Source: 0-14-3-00-62-12 sp034440555 (GTDB lineage Bacteria > Pseudomonadota > Gammaproteobacteria > Xanthomonadales > Ahniellaceae). Taken from it: DNA of 26,343 bases. Shown here one piece after another: positions 1 to 7,428 of the stretch. The notes beneath the pieces are model-generated. The model saw nothing but the letters and a program-made list of their open reading frames with translations, had not been told where the DNA came from and did not search any database. Position 1 is the first letter of the stretch; each line of letters starts with the position of its first letter. Location: NCBI GenBank assembly GCA_034440555.1, contig JAWXCG010000152.1:1-26343 (forward strand). The letters run 5' to 3'. The position numbers were made by a program, and so were the translations under genes.

Positions 1-176
1 GCATTCGGCGGCGCGAACTCGACCAGAGCCAGAACAGCGTTGTCCAATGCCGCGTTGTCTGCGCTCGCCAGCACATTGGGCTCAGCTGCAGCGGAGCCCG
101 CGACCGCGAGCGCCACGAGCAGGAAGAGACGAGCGCGCAGGTTGGGGTAACAATCAAAGCCGGATGATCGCATCAT
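1..176 (-). CDS. Secreted protein of unknown function, N-terminal part only
   Basis: The reading frame opens at ATG 174-176 (a second in-frame ATG sits at 171-173) and runs off the left edge, giving about 58 residues. After a short polar start (MMRSSGFDCYPNLRAR) comes a hydrophobic stretch, LFLLVALAVAGSAAA, typical of a Sec signal peptide, so the product is probably periplasmic or exported. The start overlaps the 3' end of the upstream anti-sigma-like gene by 23 bases, and a GGAG lies about 10 bases before the ATG, which suggests translational coupling in the sigma operon. Too little is present to assign a family. Confidence 0.6.
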   Translation of the reverse strand, partial: MMRSSGFDCYPNLRARLFLLVALAVAGSAAAEPNVLASADNAALDNAVLALVEFAPPN

Positions 177-573
177 GGTGGTAGCTCTCCTGGTTGATTT
201 GAGTGGCGGCAAACTCACGCGCCTGCCACAGGGCGTCAATCTGTTCGGGGCTTGCGTCCCGGTCGTAGGCGGCCTGCAAACTTCGATCGATATCGCGCAG
301 CTCCGCAGCGATCTCGATCACGGGCGCGGCTTCCCGCGTCAGCGCGGGTGCATCGGCAGGCACGGGCACCCGGACCATCAATACCGCCAGCAGTACAAGG
401 GCGCCCAGCACGCCGCTGCCAGCCAACAAGCGCCGCCGCCGTCGGCGCAGGCGCGTGCGTTCGATCCGTGGCCAAAGTGCAGCGCTGGAATCAGCTACTG
501 GCAATCCCGACAGATAGCCGCGCATGCCGCCGTCCGGATCGAGTTGAATTGAATTTTCTGAATCGCTGGTCAT
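154..573 (-). CDS. Putative single-pass anti-sigma factor or sigma-operon membrane protein
   Basis: This 139-residue protein starts with an ATG that overlaps the stop of the ECF sigma gene (570-573), the usual arrangement for a sigma/anti-sigma pair. Residues 1-45 are soluble and end in a very basic run (RTRLRRRRRR). One membrane segment follows at about 49-67 (LLAGSGVLGALVLLAVLMV), and residues 70-139 would be periplasmic by the positive-inside rule. No HxxxCxxC zinc anti-sigma motif is present, so it is not a ZAS-type protein; the call rests on position and topology. The C-terminal part is acidic and rich in Ala, Asp and Gln and looks helical. It could instead be a membrane accessory protein unrelated to sigma inhibition. 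Confidence 0.55.
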   Translation of the reverse strand: MTSDSENSIQLDPDGGMRGYLSGLPVADSSAALWPRIERTRLRRRRRRLLAGSGVLGALVLLAVLMVRVPVPADAPALTREAAPVIEIAAELRDIDRSLQAAYDRDASPEQIDALWQAREFAATQINQESYHHDAIIRL

Positions 574-1124
574 TGTGTTGACTCCTCTTGAATCGCGCGC
601 CGAAGACGCTCCAGACTGCGTGCCAGTAACGACTTCGACCAGCTTTCGGATTGTTTGAACAGTGCTCCGATCTCGCTGTGCGAATAACCCTCCATCTCGT
701 GCAACCAGACCACCGTACGCGCCCGTTCCGGAAGTCGGGCGAGGAGCCCCAGCGCTTCGTGCTGGTTGCTCTGGCGGCTTTGACTGGCACTGAGCTGGTC
801 GATTTCGTCGTCGCTGCCCATCCAGCGCTGCTCGGAGCGCAGCTGGTCGATCGCGGTATTGACCAGCAGCCGCTTCAACCAGAGTCCAAAAGGCGCGTCA
901 CCGCGATAGCCGCCGAGCTTTTCGAATGCGCGGACAAAACTGTCGTGCACCGCATCCTCGGCCGCGGCAGGCCGTCCGAGTATGCGTAACGCCAGACCAA
1001 ACGCCGCCCGCTCATAACTGCGATAGATGGTCTCCAGCGCGGCACTGTTGCCATGTTGTGCTGCCGCCAGTGTCGCCGCATCCAGTGTGGTAGCAAACCC
1101 CGCCTCGCTAAGCATTGTGGTCAT
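570..1124 (-). CDS. ECF-type RNA polymerase sigma factor (sigma-70 family)
   Basis: The product has the two ECF domains. Region 2 is seen in LETIYRSYERAAFGLALRIL and DAVHDSFVRAFEKL, followed by FGLWLKRLLVNTAIDQLR. Region 4 is seen in LGLLARLPERARTVVWLHEM and EGYSHSEIGALF, a helix-turn-helix. It would direct RNA polymerase to a small stress or envelope regulon. The frame stays open up to an ATG at 1178, but that ATG has no Shine-Dalgarno. The ATGs at 1124 and 1115 follow an AAGG, so the start is uncertain; 1124 gives 184 residues, normal for an ECF factor. The stop overlaps the next gene in ATGA fashion, so sigma, putative anti-sigma and a secreted protein form one operon. It is divergent from oleC. 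The ECF subgroup cannot be decided by eye. Confidence 0.88.
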   Translation of the reverse strand: MTTMLSEAGFATTLDAATLAAAQHGNSAALETIYRSYERAAFGLALRILGRPAAAEDAVHDSFVRAFEKLGGYRGDAPFGLWLKRLLVNTAIDQLRSEQRWMGSDDEIDQLSASQSRQSNQHEALGLLARLPERARTVVWLHEMEGYSHSEIGALFKQSESWSKSLLARSLERLRRAIQEESTQ

Positions 1125-1182
1125 TACCTTGTGCTTTGCAGAATGGACGAAGCTGTGGGCAAAATCGTTGCAGCTCATTGTG

Positions 1183-1209
1183 GACGCAGGCAGCTGAACC
1201 CGCCGTTCC
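1183..1209 (-). promoter_or_regulatory. Weak candidate ECF-type autoregulatory promoter
   Basis: Read on the minus strand, GGAAC (1205-1209) is followed 18 bases later by CGTC (1183-1186), like the GGAAC/CGTC elements of many ECF promoters. The spacer is one or two bases longer than the usual 16-17. Transcription from here would begin close to 1175, which would exclude the ATG at 1178 and favour the starts at 1124 or 1115. The 229-bp gap also has to serve oleC in the other direction; no clear plus-strand promoter was identified. Confidence 0.2.
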
Positions 1210-1353
1210 GTTCACAACCAGCTCAACGCGGCCGTTCCGCGTCGGGTGAAATATACGGCCTGGGACAAACAGGACATTCTCACCAACAGCCGCTGGTTTG
1301 CCTGCGCGGTCGCTGGACTCGCCAATCAAGCTTCGGCACGCCACAATTGCTGC

Positions 1354-3012
1354 ATGACGGAAATCTGCAATATCGCCAGTCATCTGGGCGAGGAAGCGAT
1401 ACGCCAGCCAGACCGGCCGGCGATCCATTGCCCCAAGCGCATCGGCGGCAAGGGCATGCCGCGTTATCGCAGCATGAATTTTGCCGAACTTGCCGCCGAG
1501 ACTGATCTGATCGCCGCCGGCCTCGTCGCCAGTGGTATCGGTCGCGGCGTGCGTGCCGCGCTCATGGTGCGTCCATCCATCGAGCTGTTCGTGCTGATGT
1601 TTGCATTGTTCAAGGCCGGCGCCGTACCCGTACTGATTGACCCGGGCATCAATCGCAAGCAGCTCAAGCAATGTCTCGATGAGGCGGCGCCGGAAGCGTT
1701 TATTGGCATTCCATTGGCGCATGCCGCCAGTCTGGCGCTGGGCTGGGCGCGAGCGAGCATCCGGCGTCGCGTCACAGTCAATGGGCGGCGCTGGTTCTGG
1801 GGCGGGCTCAACTACGTCGGGCTGCGCGATCTGGGCAGGGCGCAAGGCGCGTTCACCATCGCCGATACGCGCTGCGACGAACTCGCTGCGATCCTTTTTA
1901 CCAGCGGTGCCACCGGGGTACCCAAGGGCGTGGAATACACACATCGTCAATTTGCCGCCCAGGTCGAGATGATCCGCAGCGCCTTTGGCATCTGGCCCGG
2001 CGAAGTAGACATGCCGACCTTTCCGCCGTTCGCGTTGTTCGACCCAGCGCTGGGCATGACCAGTGTGATTCCCGACATGGATCCAACCCGACCGGCGCAG
2101 GCCGACCCGGCCAAATTGATCGCCGCGATCGAGCGCAACGGCGTCACCACGATGTTCGGCTCGCCTGCCCTGATCGATGTGCTGGCCCGCTACGGTGAGG
2201 CCCATGGCATCAAGCTGAAAACACTGCGCCGGGTAATTTCCGCAGGTGCGCCGGTGCCGCCGGAGACGGTGGCGCGTTTGATGAAGATGCTCAAGCCCAA
2301 AGCCCAGGTGTTCACCCCCTATGGCGCCACAGAATGTCTGCCGGTCTGCGCTATTGACGGTCGAGAAATTCTTGCCGTCTCGCACCTTACTGCCGAGGGC
2401 GCCGGCATCTGTGTCGGCCGGCCGCTGCCAGAAAATCAGGTGCAGCTGATCCGTATCGATGACAACGAAGTACACGAGATCAGCTACGCCACGCGCGTGC
2501 TGACCGGCGGCGTTGGCGAAATCGTGGTGCGCGGCCCGAGCATGAGCGAGCGCTATCACAACCGCCCCGAAGCCAACCGGCTCGGCAAAATCCTGACTCA
2601 TGAAGGTGTCTGGCATCGCATGGGCGATCTCGGTCGCTTCGATGAAGAGGGGCGTCTGTGGTACCTGGGCCGCAAGTCGCATCGCGTCGAGACTGGCAAC
2701 GGCCAGTTCTTGCCGGAGCCGGTGGAGGGTATATTCAATGCGCATCCATCGGTGCGCCGTAGCGCGTTGATCGGACTGAACGATGCCGAAGGGCGGCGCA
2801 TGCCCGGCGTTTGCATCGAACTGCGTCAGGGTATGAAACAGCGCGACTGGCAGCCGATTCGCAACGAGCTGCGTCAGATCGGTGCGCGTCATATGATCAC
2901 CTCGGCAATCCGCCACTTCTTTTTGCACCCAGGATTCCCGGTGGATATCCGCCACAATGCCAAGATCGATCGGCCGGCGCTTGCGGCATGGGCGGCACGC
3001 AAGCAGCGCTGA
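1354..3012 (+). CDS. oleC: OleC-type beta-lactone synthetase (AMP-dependent ligase family)
   Basis: This 552-residue enzyme belongs to the ANL adenylate-forming superfamily. The AMP-binding loop is LFTSGATGVPKG, with T183 and K191, and the C-terminal hinge is HRMGDLGRFDEEGRLWYLGR. OleC activates the beta-hydroxy acid made by OleA and OleD and closes it to a beta-lactone, which OleB decarboxylates to a long-chain olefin. I recognise it as OleC from the N-terminus (CNIASHLGEEA, then PDRPAIHCP), the shortened C-terminal domain and the adjacent oleD. The ATG at 1354 is chosen over 1246 because known OleC proteins begin a few residues before this CNIA-like motif; the upstream extension looks non-coding. 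A general acyl-CoA synthetase is the alternative. No oleA or oleB precedes it; a sigma gene points the other way. Confidence 0.85.
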   Translation: MTEICNIASHLGEEAIRQPDRPAIHCPKRIGGKGMPRYRSMNFAELAAETDLIAAGLVASGIGRGVRAALMVRPSIELFVLMFALFKAGAVPVLIDPGINRKQLKQCLDEAAPEAFIGIPLAHAASLALGWARASIRRRVTVNGRRWFWGGLNYVGLRDLGRAQGAFTIADTRCDELAAILFTSGATGVPKGVEYTHRQFAAQVEMIRSAFGIWPGEVDMPTFPPFALFDPALGMTSVIPDMDPTRPAQADPAKLIAAIERNGVTTMFGSPALIDVLARYGEAHGIKLKTLRRVISAGAPVPPETVARLMKMLKPKAQVFTPYGATECLPVCAIDGREILAVSHLTAEGAGICVGRPLPENQVQLIRIDDNEVHEISYATRVLTGGVGEIVVRGPSMSERYHNRPEANRLGKILTHEGVWHRMGDLGRFDEEGRLWYLGRKSHRVETGNGQFLPEPVEGIFNAHPSVRRSALIGLNDAEGRRMPGVCIELRQGMKQRDWQPIRNELRQIGARHMITSAIRHFFLHPGFPVDIRHNAKIDRPALAAWAARKQR

Positions 3013-3142
3013 GAACACGCACCAACGCTTGCTCAACTGCGCAACGCAATGCGCCTTGTAACGGGAACGAGCGCAGTAACAGAAGCGAGCCTTGAAATGG
3101 AAATGACGCAGTGGTGACGGGGATGATTCGGAGAATGGCGCA

Positions 3143-4150
3143 ATGAAAGTTCTGGTCACTGGTGGCGGCGGATTCCTCGGCTCGCACATCTGCAAACAGT
3201 TGCGCTTCCGCGGCCATGACGTGGTTAGTATTGCGCGCAACCGCTATCCGGCTCTCGATCAGATCGGCGTGCGTCAGGTGCTGGGCGATATCAGTGCTTT
3301 TGACCCCATGCTCAATGCGACCAAAGGCTGCGACGCAGTGATCCACACCGCTGCGCGTGCCGGTATCTGGGGAAGTCTGGCCGATTATTCGACGACCAAC
3401 ATCGGCGGCACCGTGTCGGTGCTTGGCGCCTGCGAGATGAATGGCGTGCGCAAGATTGTCTACACCTCTACCCCGAGCGTGGTGCACAGCGGAGCCGACA
3501 TCGAAAACGGCAACGAGTCGCTGCCGTATGCCGCCGAATTCAAGGCGCATTATCCGGCGACCAAGGCTGCGGCCGAGCGACTTATTCTTCAAGCCAACGG
3601 GCCCAATCTGGCTACCGTCGCGCTGCGTCCGCATCTGATCTGGGGACCAGGCGACAATCACCTGTTGCCGCGTCTGGTGCAGCGCGCGCGCGCCGGCAAG
3701 CTGCGCTTCATTGGGCCTTCGAAGAAGATTGATACGGTGTACATCGACAACGCGGTCCAGGCACACATGGATGCGCTCGATCGATTGGAGGTGGGCGCCA
3801 CCTGCGCCGGCAAGGCGTACTTCATTTCCCAGGGGCAGCCGATCGCGCTGGACGAGATGGTCAACAAGTTGCTCAAGGCGGTCGGACTGCCCGCGGAGCA
3901 ACGGCGCGTGTCGATCAGGATGGCCAAGACTGCTGGGTTTCTCTACGAACAGTGGTATCGCCTGACCAACAATCGCAACGAGCCACCGATGACGCGTTTC
4001 CTCGCCGAACAACTCAGCAGTGCGCACTGGTTCAATATCGGCGCCGCTCGCCGCGATCTCGGCTACCAGCCGAAGGTCACCCTCGCCGAAGGCATGGTGC
4101 GGGTCAGTGAATGGTGGCTGCGGGAAGGCAGGATAAAATATCCCGCTTGA
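3143..4150 (+). CDS. oleD: OleD-type NAD(P)-dependent 2-alkyl-3-ketoalkanoate reductase
   Basis: A 335-residue extended short-chain dehydrogenase. The N-terminus MKVLVTGGGGFLGSH carries the glycine-rich dinucleotide-binding motif TGGGGFLG, and HYPATK contains the catalytic Y137xxxK141 pair, with the active-site Ser/Thr region in VYTSTPSVV. OleD reduces the beta-keto acid made by OleA to the beta-hydroxy acid used by OleC. Its place 130 bp downstream of oleC on the same strand supports this over a generic sugar epimerase or 3-beta-hydroxysteroid dehydrogenase. A GGAG at 3130-3133 lies 9 bases before the ATG and fixes the start. The 130-bp gap from oleC has no obvious terminator, so cotranscription is likely but not shown. 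Confidence 0.85.
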   Translation: MKVLVTGGGGFLGSHICKQLRFRGHDVVSIARNRYPALDQIGVRQVLGDISAFDPMLNATKGCDAVIHTAARAGIWGSLADYSTTNIGGTVSVLGACEMNGVRKIVYTSTPSVVHSGADIENGNESLPYAAEFKAHYPATKAAAERLILQANGPNLATVALRPHLIWGPGDNHLLPRLVQRARAGKLRFIGPSKKIDTVYIDNAVQAHMDALDRLEVGATCAGKAYFISQGQPIALDEMVNKLLKAVGLPAEQRRVSIRMAKTAGFLYEQWYRLTNNRNEPPMTRFLAEQLSSAHWFNIGAARRDLGYQPKVTLAEGMVRVSEWWLREGRIKYPA

Positions 4151-4270
4151 GAGCACGCCGGTCGCGGCACTGACCGGCGGCGTCAGCCTCGATTCCAGAT
4201 CGTCGCGATCACACCCCAAGCTGACGCAGGTGCCACTTGCCAAATTCGCAACAGCCGCAACACTGCGCAG

Positions 4271-5140
4271 ATGAATACAACCCTGTCGGTGACCAGCGTC
4301 GATGGCGCGACTGCGCAGCTGATCGTCAGCGCGCCTGAGGGCGCACACACCTGGATCTATTGGTGCCCGGCGATGGGTGTGACGGCGCGGCAGTACCGCA
4401 TTTTCGCCGAGGCGGTTGCGCAAGCCGGCATCGGGATTGCAACACATGAGTGGCGCGGTGCCGGCTCCAGCGATCAACGCGCTTCACGAAAGTGCGATTG
4501 GGGTTATCGCGAATTGCTCGATGATATCCAAGCCGGTGTTGCCGCCCTGCGCAGCGCGCACGATGTGCGCAGGTTGCTGATCGGCGGCCACAGTCTGGGC
4601 GCGCAGATCGGAATGCTGGCCCTGGCGCGCAATCGCACCTTGGCCGATTCGGTGTTGCTGATCGGCAGCGGAATTCCGTGGTGGCGCACGTTCCCCGTTT
4701 GGCAGCGGCCGCTGGTGGTTGCGGTGTTTGCATGGTTTCGTGCATTGTCGGCGATGTGCGGTTGGTTTCCCGGCCGGCGTGTGGGATTTGCCGGCGACGA
4801 AGCGCGCGGCGTTATTCGCGACTGGGCGCGCAGTGGCATGAGCGGGCGCTACCACCCCGACCGTATCGAAGTCGCACTCGACGCGAGTTTGGCGACACTC
4901 GAAGTACCGGGTTGGGCGGCACACCTGCAAGACGATCGGTTCGCGCCGATGCAGTCATTCAACGAACTTCAGTCCCGGTTGAGTCGCGCGCAGTGGACGA
5001 CTGTGGGCTTCACCAAAGAGGCTTTCGCCTCGGGCCTGGCCACGCACTTTTCCTGGATGAAGGAGCCGGGGCCAGTAGTTGCTCCGTTGGCGGCGTGGCT
5101 GCGGAATTCCGTGGGAGCGGTCTCCGGCGGCGATGGCTGA
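4271..5140 (+). CDS. Serine alpha/beta-hydrolase of unknown substrate
   Basis: A 289-residue alpha/beta-hydrolase. The nucleophile elbow is GGHSLGAQ with Ser108. The segment YWCPAMGVTARQYRIFAEAV would form the oxyanion region, as in COG4757-type predicted hydrolases (YdjP-like in my recollection). A candidate acidic residue lies in LQDDRF (about D221-D222), and a candidate catalytic His is in ATHFSWMK near the C-terminus. It follows oleD by 120 bp and may share its transcript. It is not a good match to OleB, which is haloalkane-dehalogenase-like with an Asp nucleophile, so I do not call it oleB. The ATG at 4271 has no clear Shine-Dalgarno, so the start is less certain than the family. Confidence 0.75.
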   Translation: MNTTLSVTSVDGATAQLIVSAPEGAHTWIYWCPAMGVTARQYRIFAEAVAQAGIGIATHEWRGAGSSDQRASRKCDWGYRELLDDIQAGVAALRSAHDVRRLLIGGHSLGAQIGMLALARNRTLADSVLLIGSGIPWWRTFPVWQRPLVVAVFAWFRALSAMCGWFPGRRVGFAGDEARGVIRDWARSGMSGRYHPDRIEVALDASLATLEVPGWAAHLQDDRFAPMQSFNELQSRLSRAQWTTVGFTKEAFASGLATHFSWMKEPGPVVAPLAAWLRNSVGAVSGGDG

Positions 5141-5161
5141 ACTCACCTGGGTTGGTGCGGC

Positions 5162-5185
5162 TGACGATGCCTGGGGGCATCGTCA
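5162..5185. terminator. Perfect hairpin between convergent genes, probable bidirectional terminator
   Basis: TGACGATGCC and GGCATCGTCA pair perfectly over 10 bp around a TGGG loop. The hairpin sits in the 57-bp gap between the hydrolase (plus) and the parA-like gene (minus). There is no long T tract on either side, so it is not a textbook intrinsic terminator, but position and symmetry fit transcript ending in both directions. Confidence 0.6.
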
Positions 5186-5197
5186 AAGCGCCTTACC

Positions 5198-5839
5198 TCA
5201 CCCCAGCCAATTCAAGATGGGCTGCCACTCGTCCCGACAGGGGGCAAGTGCGGCGCTGTGGTAGTCAAAGACGCCGCGCCCGAGCGCACCGGCCAGGACA
5301 TAGGCTTGCGTGTCACGCAGGCTGGCGATCAGTGGGAACGGCAGTTCGGCGCTGTGCTCGCTGAAATCCCGGGCAGCCAGGGTGCGCGTTTTGACGCGGT
5401 TGGCGATGATGCCAACGCGCACATTGCCGCTGCGTACAGCGGATGACTGCCGCAGTTCCTGCAGGAACGCCTTGCTGGCGCGAAGGTCGAACGCCGAAGG
5501 CACGATCGGTACCAGCACCGTATCGCAGCGACGCAGATATTCGGAAATCTGATGGCTGCGCAATCCTGCCGGTGTGTCCACCAGCAATACCTCGGTGCTC
5601 GGTGGGATGCGCAGAGTCCAACCCTGAGTCAGTCCCTGGCCGGTATCGGGACTGGGCATGACGGGAATTGTCGGCGACAGATCACCGCGTGCGTTCGCCC
5701 AATCCACACTGGAGCCCTGCGCGTCGGTGTCGATCAGCCACACCTTGCGCCCGACCTGCGCCAGCGCAACGGCGAGATTGGTCGTCACTGTGGTCTTGCC
5801 ACAGCCACCTTTCGTGCTGGCGATAAGGATCTTCTGCAT
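5198..5839 (-). CDS. Orphan ParA/MinD-family P-loop ATPase
   Basis: A 213-residue ATPase. The deviant Walker A motif KGGCGKTT covers residues 10-17 and includes the signature first lysine. LIDTDAQGSSVDWA is the switch I region and VLLVDTPAGL the Walker B/switch II region. Members of this family form ATP-dependent dimers that bind DNA or membrane and position plasmids, chromosomes or protein cargo. There is no parB, parS-like cluster or cargo gene beside it, and it is shorter than chromosomal ParA (about 260 residues), so it resembles the short orphan ParA proteins (VirC1/McdA type). Its partner is unknown. It lies 74 bp upstream of the DUF423 gene on the same strand. Confidence 0.85.
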   Translation of the reverse strand: MQKILIASTKGGCGKTTVTTNLAVALAQVGRKVWLIDTDAQGSSVDWANARGDLSPTIPVMPSPDTGQGLTQGWTLRIPPSTEVLLVDTPAGLRSHQISEYLRRCDTVLVPIVPSAFDLRASKAFLQELRQSSAVRSGNVRVGIIANRVKTRTLAARDFSEHSAELPFPLIASLRDTQAYVLAGALGRGVFDYHSAALAPCRDEWQPILNWLG

Positions 5840-5913
5840 CAGGGCCCCGAATTGACCAGATCGAATCTACAGGGTTTGCCGGCTGTGCGGCAGCGAGTGT
5901 TTCACGCTCTCAA

Positions 5914-6327
5914 TCACTCAGCCTCAGCGTGGGCGGATCGCGCTGAGCGGTTGCTGCGCGCAAAAGCCCAGGCCAGCGCGAGCCAGCCTGCAATCAGCAG
6001 CAGCCCACCGATCGGCGTGAGCGCTCCGATCCAGCGCGGCGCCGCCAGCGCCAGCGCGAGCAGGCTGCCGCTGAACAGCGCGCTGCCGGACAAGAACAAA
6101 GCCGCAGCCACACGTCCGCACGCTTGCTGCGTACTGGCATCCCGTTGCAGTGCCAGCAGTGCCGCGAGGACATGCCAGAACAGATAACTCACCGCGGTCT
6201 GCCAAAGCCCCAACTGAGTGGCGCTGAATCCGTCGCGTAGAGCATGCGCGCCGAACGCACCCAGGACCACGCCGCAGGCGCCCAACAGTGCGGCTATCGA
6301 ACGCAATGCAGCTACACCAGGACCCAT
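5914..6327 (-). CDS. DUF423 family inner-membrane protein
   Basis: A 137-residue hydrophobic protein with about four membrane segments. The motif LGAFGAHALR near the N-terminus and the block LGLWQTAVSYLFWHVLAALL are typical of DUF423 (YgdD-like) proteins, whose function is unknown. The frame stays open to 6402, but the ATG at 6327 is preceded by GGGAG about 7 bases upstream and gives the usual family length, so it is preferred. The final residues (ARSNRSARSAHAEAE) form a short charged tail. The gene follows parA on the minus strand and is divergent from the paralog pair to its right. Confidence 0.85.
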   Translation of the reverse strand: MGPGVAALRSIAALLGACGVVLGAFGAHALRDGFSATQLGLWQTAVSYLFWHVLAALLALQRDASTQQACGRVAAALFLSGSALFSGSLLALALAAPRWIGALTPIGGLLLIAGWLALAWAFARSNRSARSAHAEAE

Positions 6328-6450
6328 GCGACGCTCCCTCACTGTTGATCGGCATTGTGCGCGAACCTGCGCAAGACAGCCATGCCCTATGGCAGGGGAC
6401 ACCTGGCCTTAACGCCCGGTTAGCGATGTGCACGCTATCAAGTCGCGGCA

Positions 6451-7173
6451 ATGCTGCCCGCCAACTACCCTTTCGAACTGCGCCCGACCCGTCGCACGCC
6501 CTGGCGTTCGCGCTTGCCGCGCGTGTTCGCGATCTGGATCAGCCTGACGGTACACGTGGGGGTATTGCTTCATCTCCTGGCGCCGCCGCTAGCGAGTGCA
6601 CCGCAACACCGCGCGAGCGCCAAAGCCAGCAACAGTCTGCAGGTCATCCTGCTCGATGCACAACCGCAACTTGCACCCGCGGCAACGAAACCTCCGCCGG
6701 CAATCACGCGCAGGCCGTCGGCGCAACGACTCAGGTCGTCACTCGCCACGCCCTTGCCGATGCACTCCGCAGTCGAGGCGCAAGTCGACCCCCAACGCAA
6801 TACGCCTACTGCAGCCGATCTATTCGGCAGTATCGAAGGCGCGGCCCGTGCGCTGAGCGACGGCGATCCGCGTCTGCCCAATGTCGGCATGCCCAGCGCG
6901 CGGACGCGATTGCCCGGAAGCGATCAAGCCATCATCGATCTGCCGCTGCGCTTCAAGCGCCGGCCGACGCCACAACAGCTCACCAAGTTTGCGCTGCGCA
7001 TCTTCGTCGCGACCATGGCCGCCTATCCTGATGACATGGAAAGCGTGAAAACCCTGCGCAATCCGCTGCAGGATTTGACCGACGCGCACATGCTCGGCAG
7101 CAAAGAGCCCGAGTGCAATGATCCAGACGATCCGTTGCGCGATCCGCGTTGCTATCCGCCGCCGCCGCGCTGA
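6451..7173 (+). CDS. Membrane-anchored TonB-like protein of unknown family, paralog A
   Basis: A 240-residue protein I do not recognise. A basic N-terminus is followed by one membrane segment (about 27-49, IWISLTVHVGVLLHLLAPPL), then a Pro/Ala/Gln-rich linker (about 50-125), then a more conserved C-terminal part. That layout (anchor, proline-rich periplasmic linker, C-terminal domain) resembles TonB-type proteins, but no TonB C-terminal motif is seen. The C-terminal part matches the next gene: ADLFGSIEGAA, DPRLPNVGMP, IDLPLRFK and a tail with two cysteines, ECNDPDDPLRDPRCYPPP. The start ATG has a poor ribosome site, so it may be off by several codons. It is divergent from DUF423 and separated from its paralog by a repeat element. 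Confidence 0.7.
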   Translation: MLPANYPFELRPTRRTPWRSRLPRVFAIWISLTVHVGVLLHLLAPPLASAPQHRASAKASNSLQVILLDAQPQLAPAATKPPPAITRRPSAQRLRSSLATPLPMHSAVEAQVDPQRNTPTAADLFGSIEGAARALSDGDPRLPNVGMPSARTRLPGSDQAIIDLPLRFKRRPTPQQLTKFALRIFVATMAAYPDDMESVKTLRNPLQDLTDAHMLGSKEPECNDPDDPLRDPRCYPPPPR

Positions 7174-7201
7174 GGCCCAAGGGTGAATGGCATACAACCC
7201 A

Positions 7202-7374
7202 GGGAAGTTCTGAACAAGTTACGACTTCGGCTTCGCCACACCGCTTATTTCTTGCCAAACCCCCGCTCTTAACAGCGGAGCTGGTCGCTCTCAACAGCGG
7301 AGCTGGTCAACTTGCGGTTTTTCGCCCCCTGACTCAGGGGGCTATCGCGGCTCCAGACTTGTTCAGATGTTCCC
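7202..7374 (+). mobile_element. MITE-like element, copy 1 (173 bp)
   Basis: The ends are inverted repeats: 7202-7219 (GGGAAGTTCTGAACAAGT) matches the reverse complement of 7357-7374 at 16 of 18 positions, with an 11-bp perfect core (TCTGAACAAGT / ACTTGTTCAGA). Inside is a 9-bp perfect palindrome GCCCCCTGA-C-TCAGGGGGC at 7324-7342. A second copy lies inverted at 23888-24040. No transposase is encoded, so it is a non-autonomous element. The terminal sequence resembles IS5-family ends from memory; that link needs a database search. No clean target duplication was seen at this copy. Confidence 0.7.
7264..7307 (+). repeat. 22-bp tandem duplication inside MITE copy 1
   Basis: Two abutting 22-bp units, 7264-7285 and 7286-7307, match at 21 of 22 positions (CTCTTAACAG versus CTCTCAACAG). 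Each contains a short CGCT...AGCG stem. Copy 2 of the element has a single unit, which accounts for most of the 20-bp length difference between the copies. Confidence 0.9.
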
Positions 7375-7428
7375 TCGCGTTATGGATTAACGGGTAATTA
7401 CGCGGCCTGCCCGTATCAAGGACGGCTT

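Noticed and set aside
1108..3240. 710-codon open frame on the minus strand opposite oleC
   Set aside because: The plus strand encodes a clear adenylate-forming enzyme with conserved motifs. The minus frame has no recognisable domain and biased composition expected of a GC-rich antisense frame.
2897..4477. 526-codon minus frame opposite oleD
   Set aside because: It spans intergenic gaps and the antisense of oleD, with no motif; oleD has an intact dinucleotide-binding site and YxxxK pair.
4271..5140. Calling the alpha/beta-hydrolase OleB
   Set aside because: OleB is haloalkane-dehalogenase-like with an Asp nucleophile; this protein has a Ser elbow (GHSLGA) and a COG4757-like N-terminal region.
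5198..5839. A plasmid or chromosome partition locus
   Set aside because: No parB gene or cluster of parS-like sites accompanies the ParA-like gene, so only an orphan ATPase can be supported.
7149..7397. Short frame sharing an AVFRPLTQGAIAAPDLFR segment with a minus frame near 23940
   Set aside because: The shared peptide is the translation of the MITE-like repeat. The frame has no ribosome site of its own and the similarity is explained by the DNA element.
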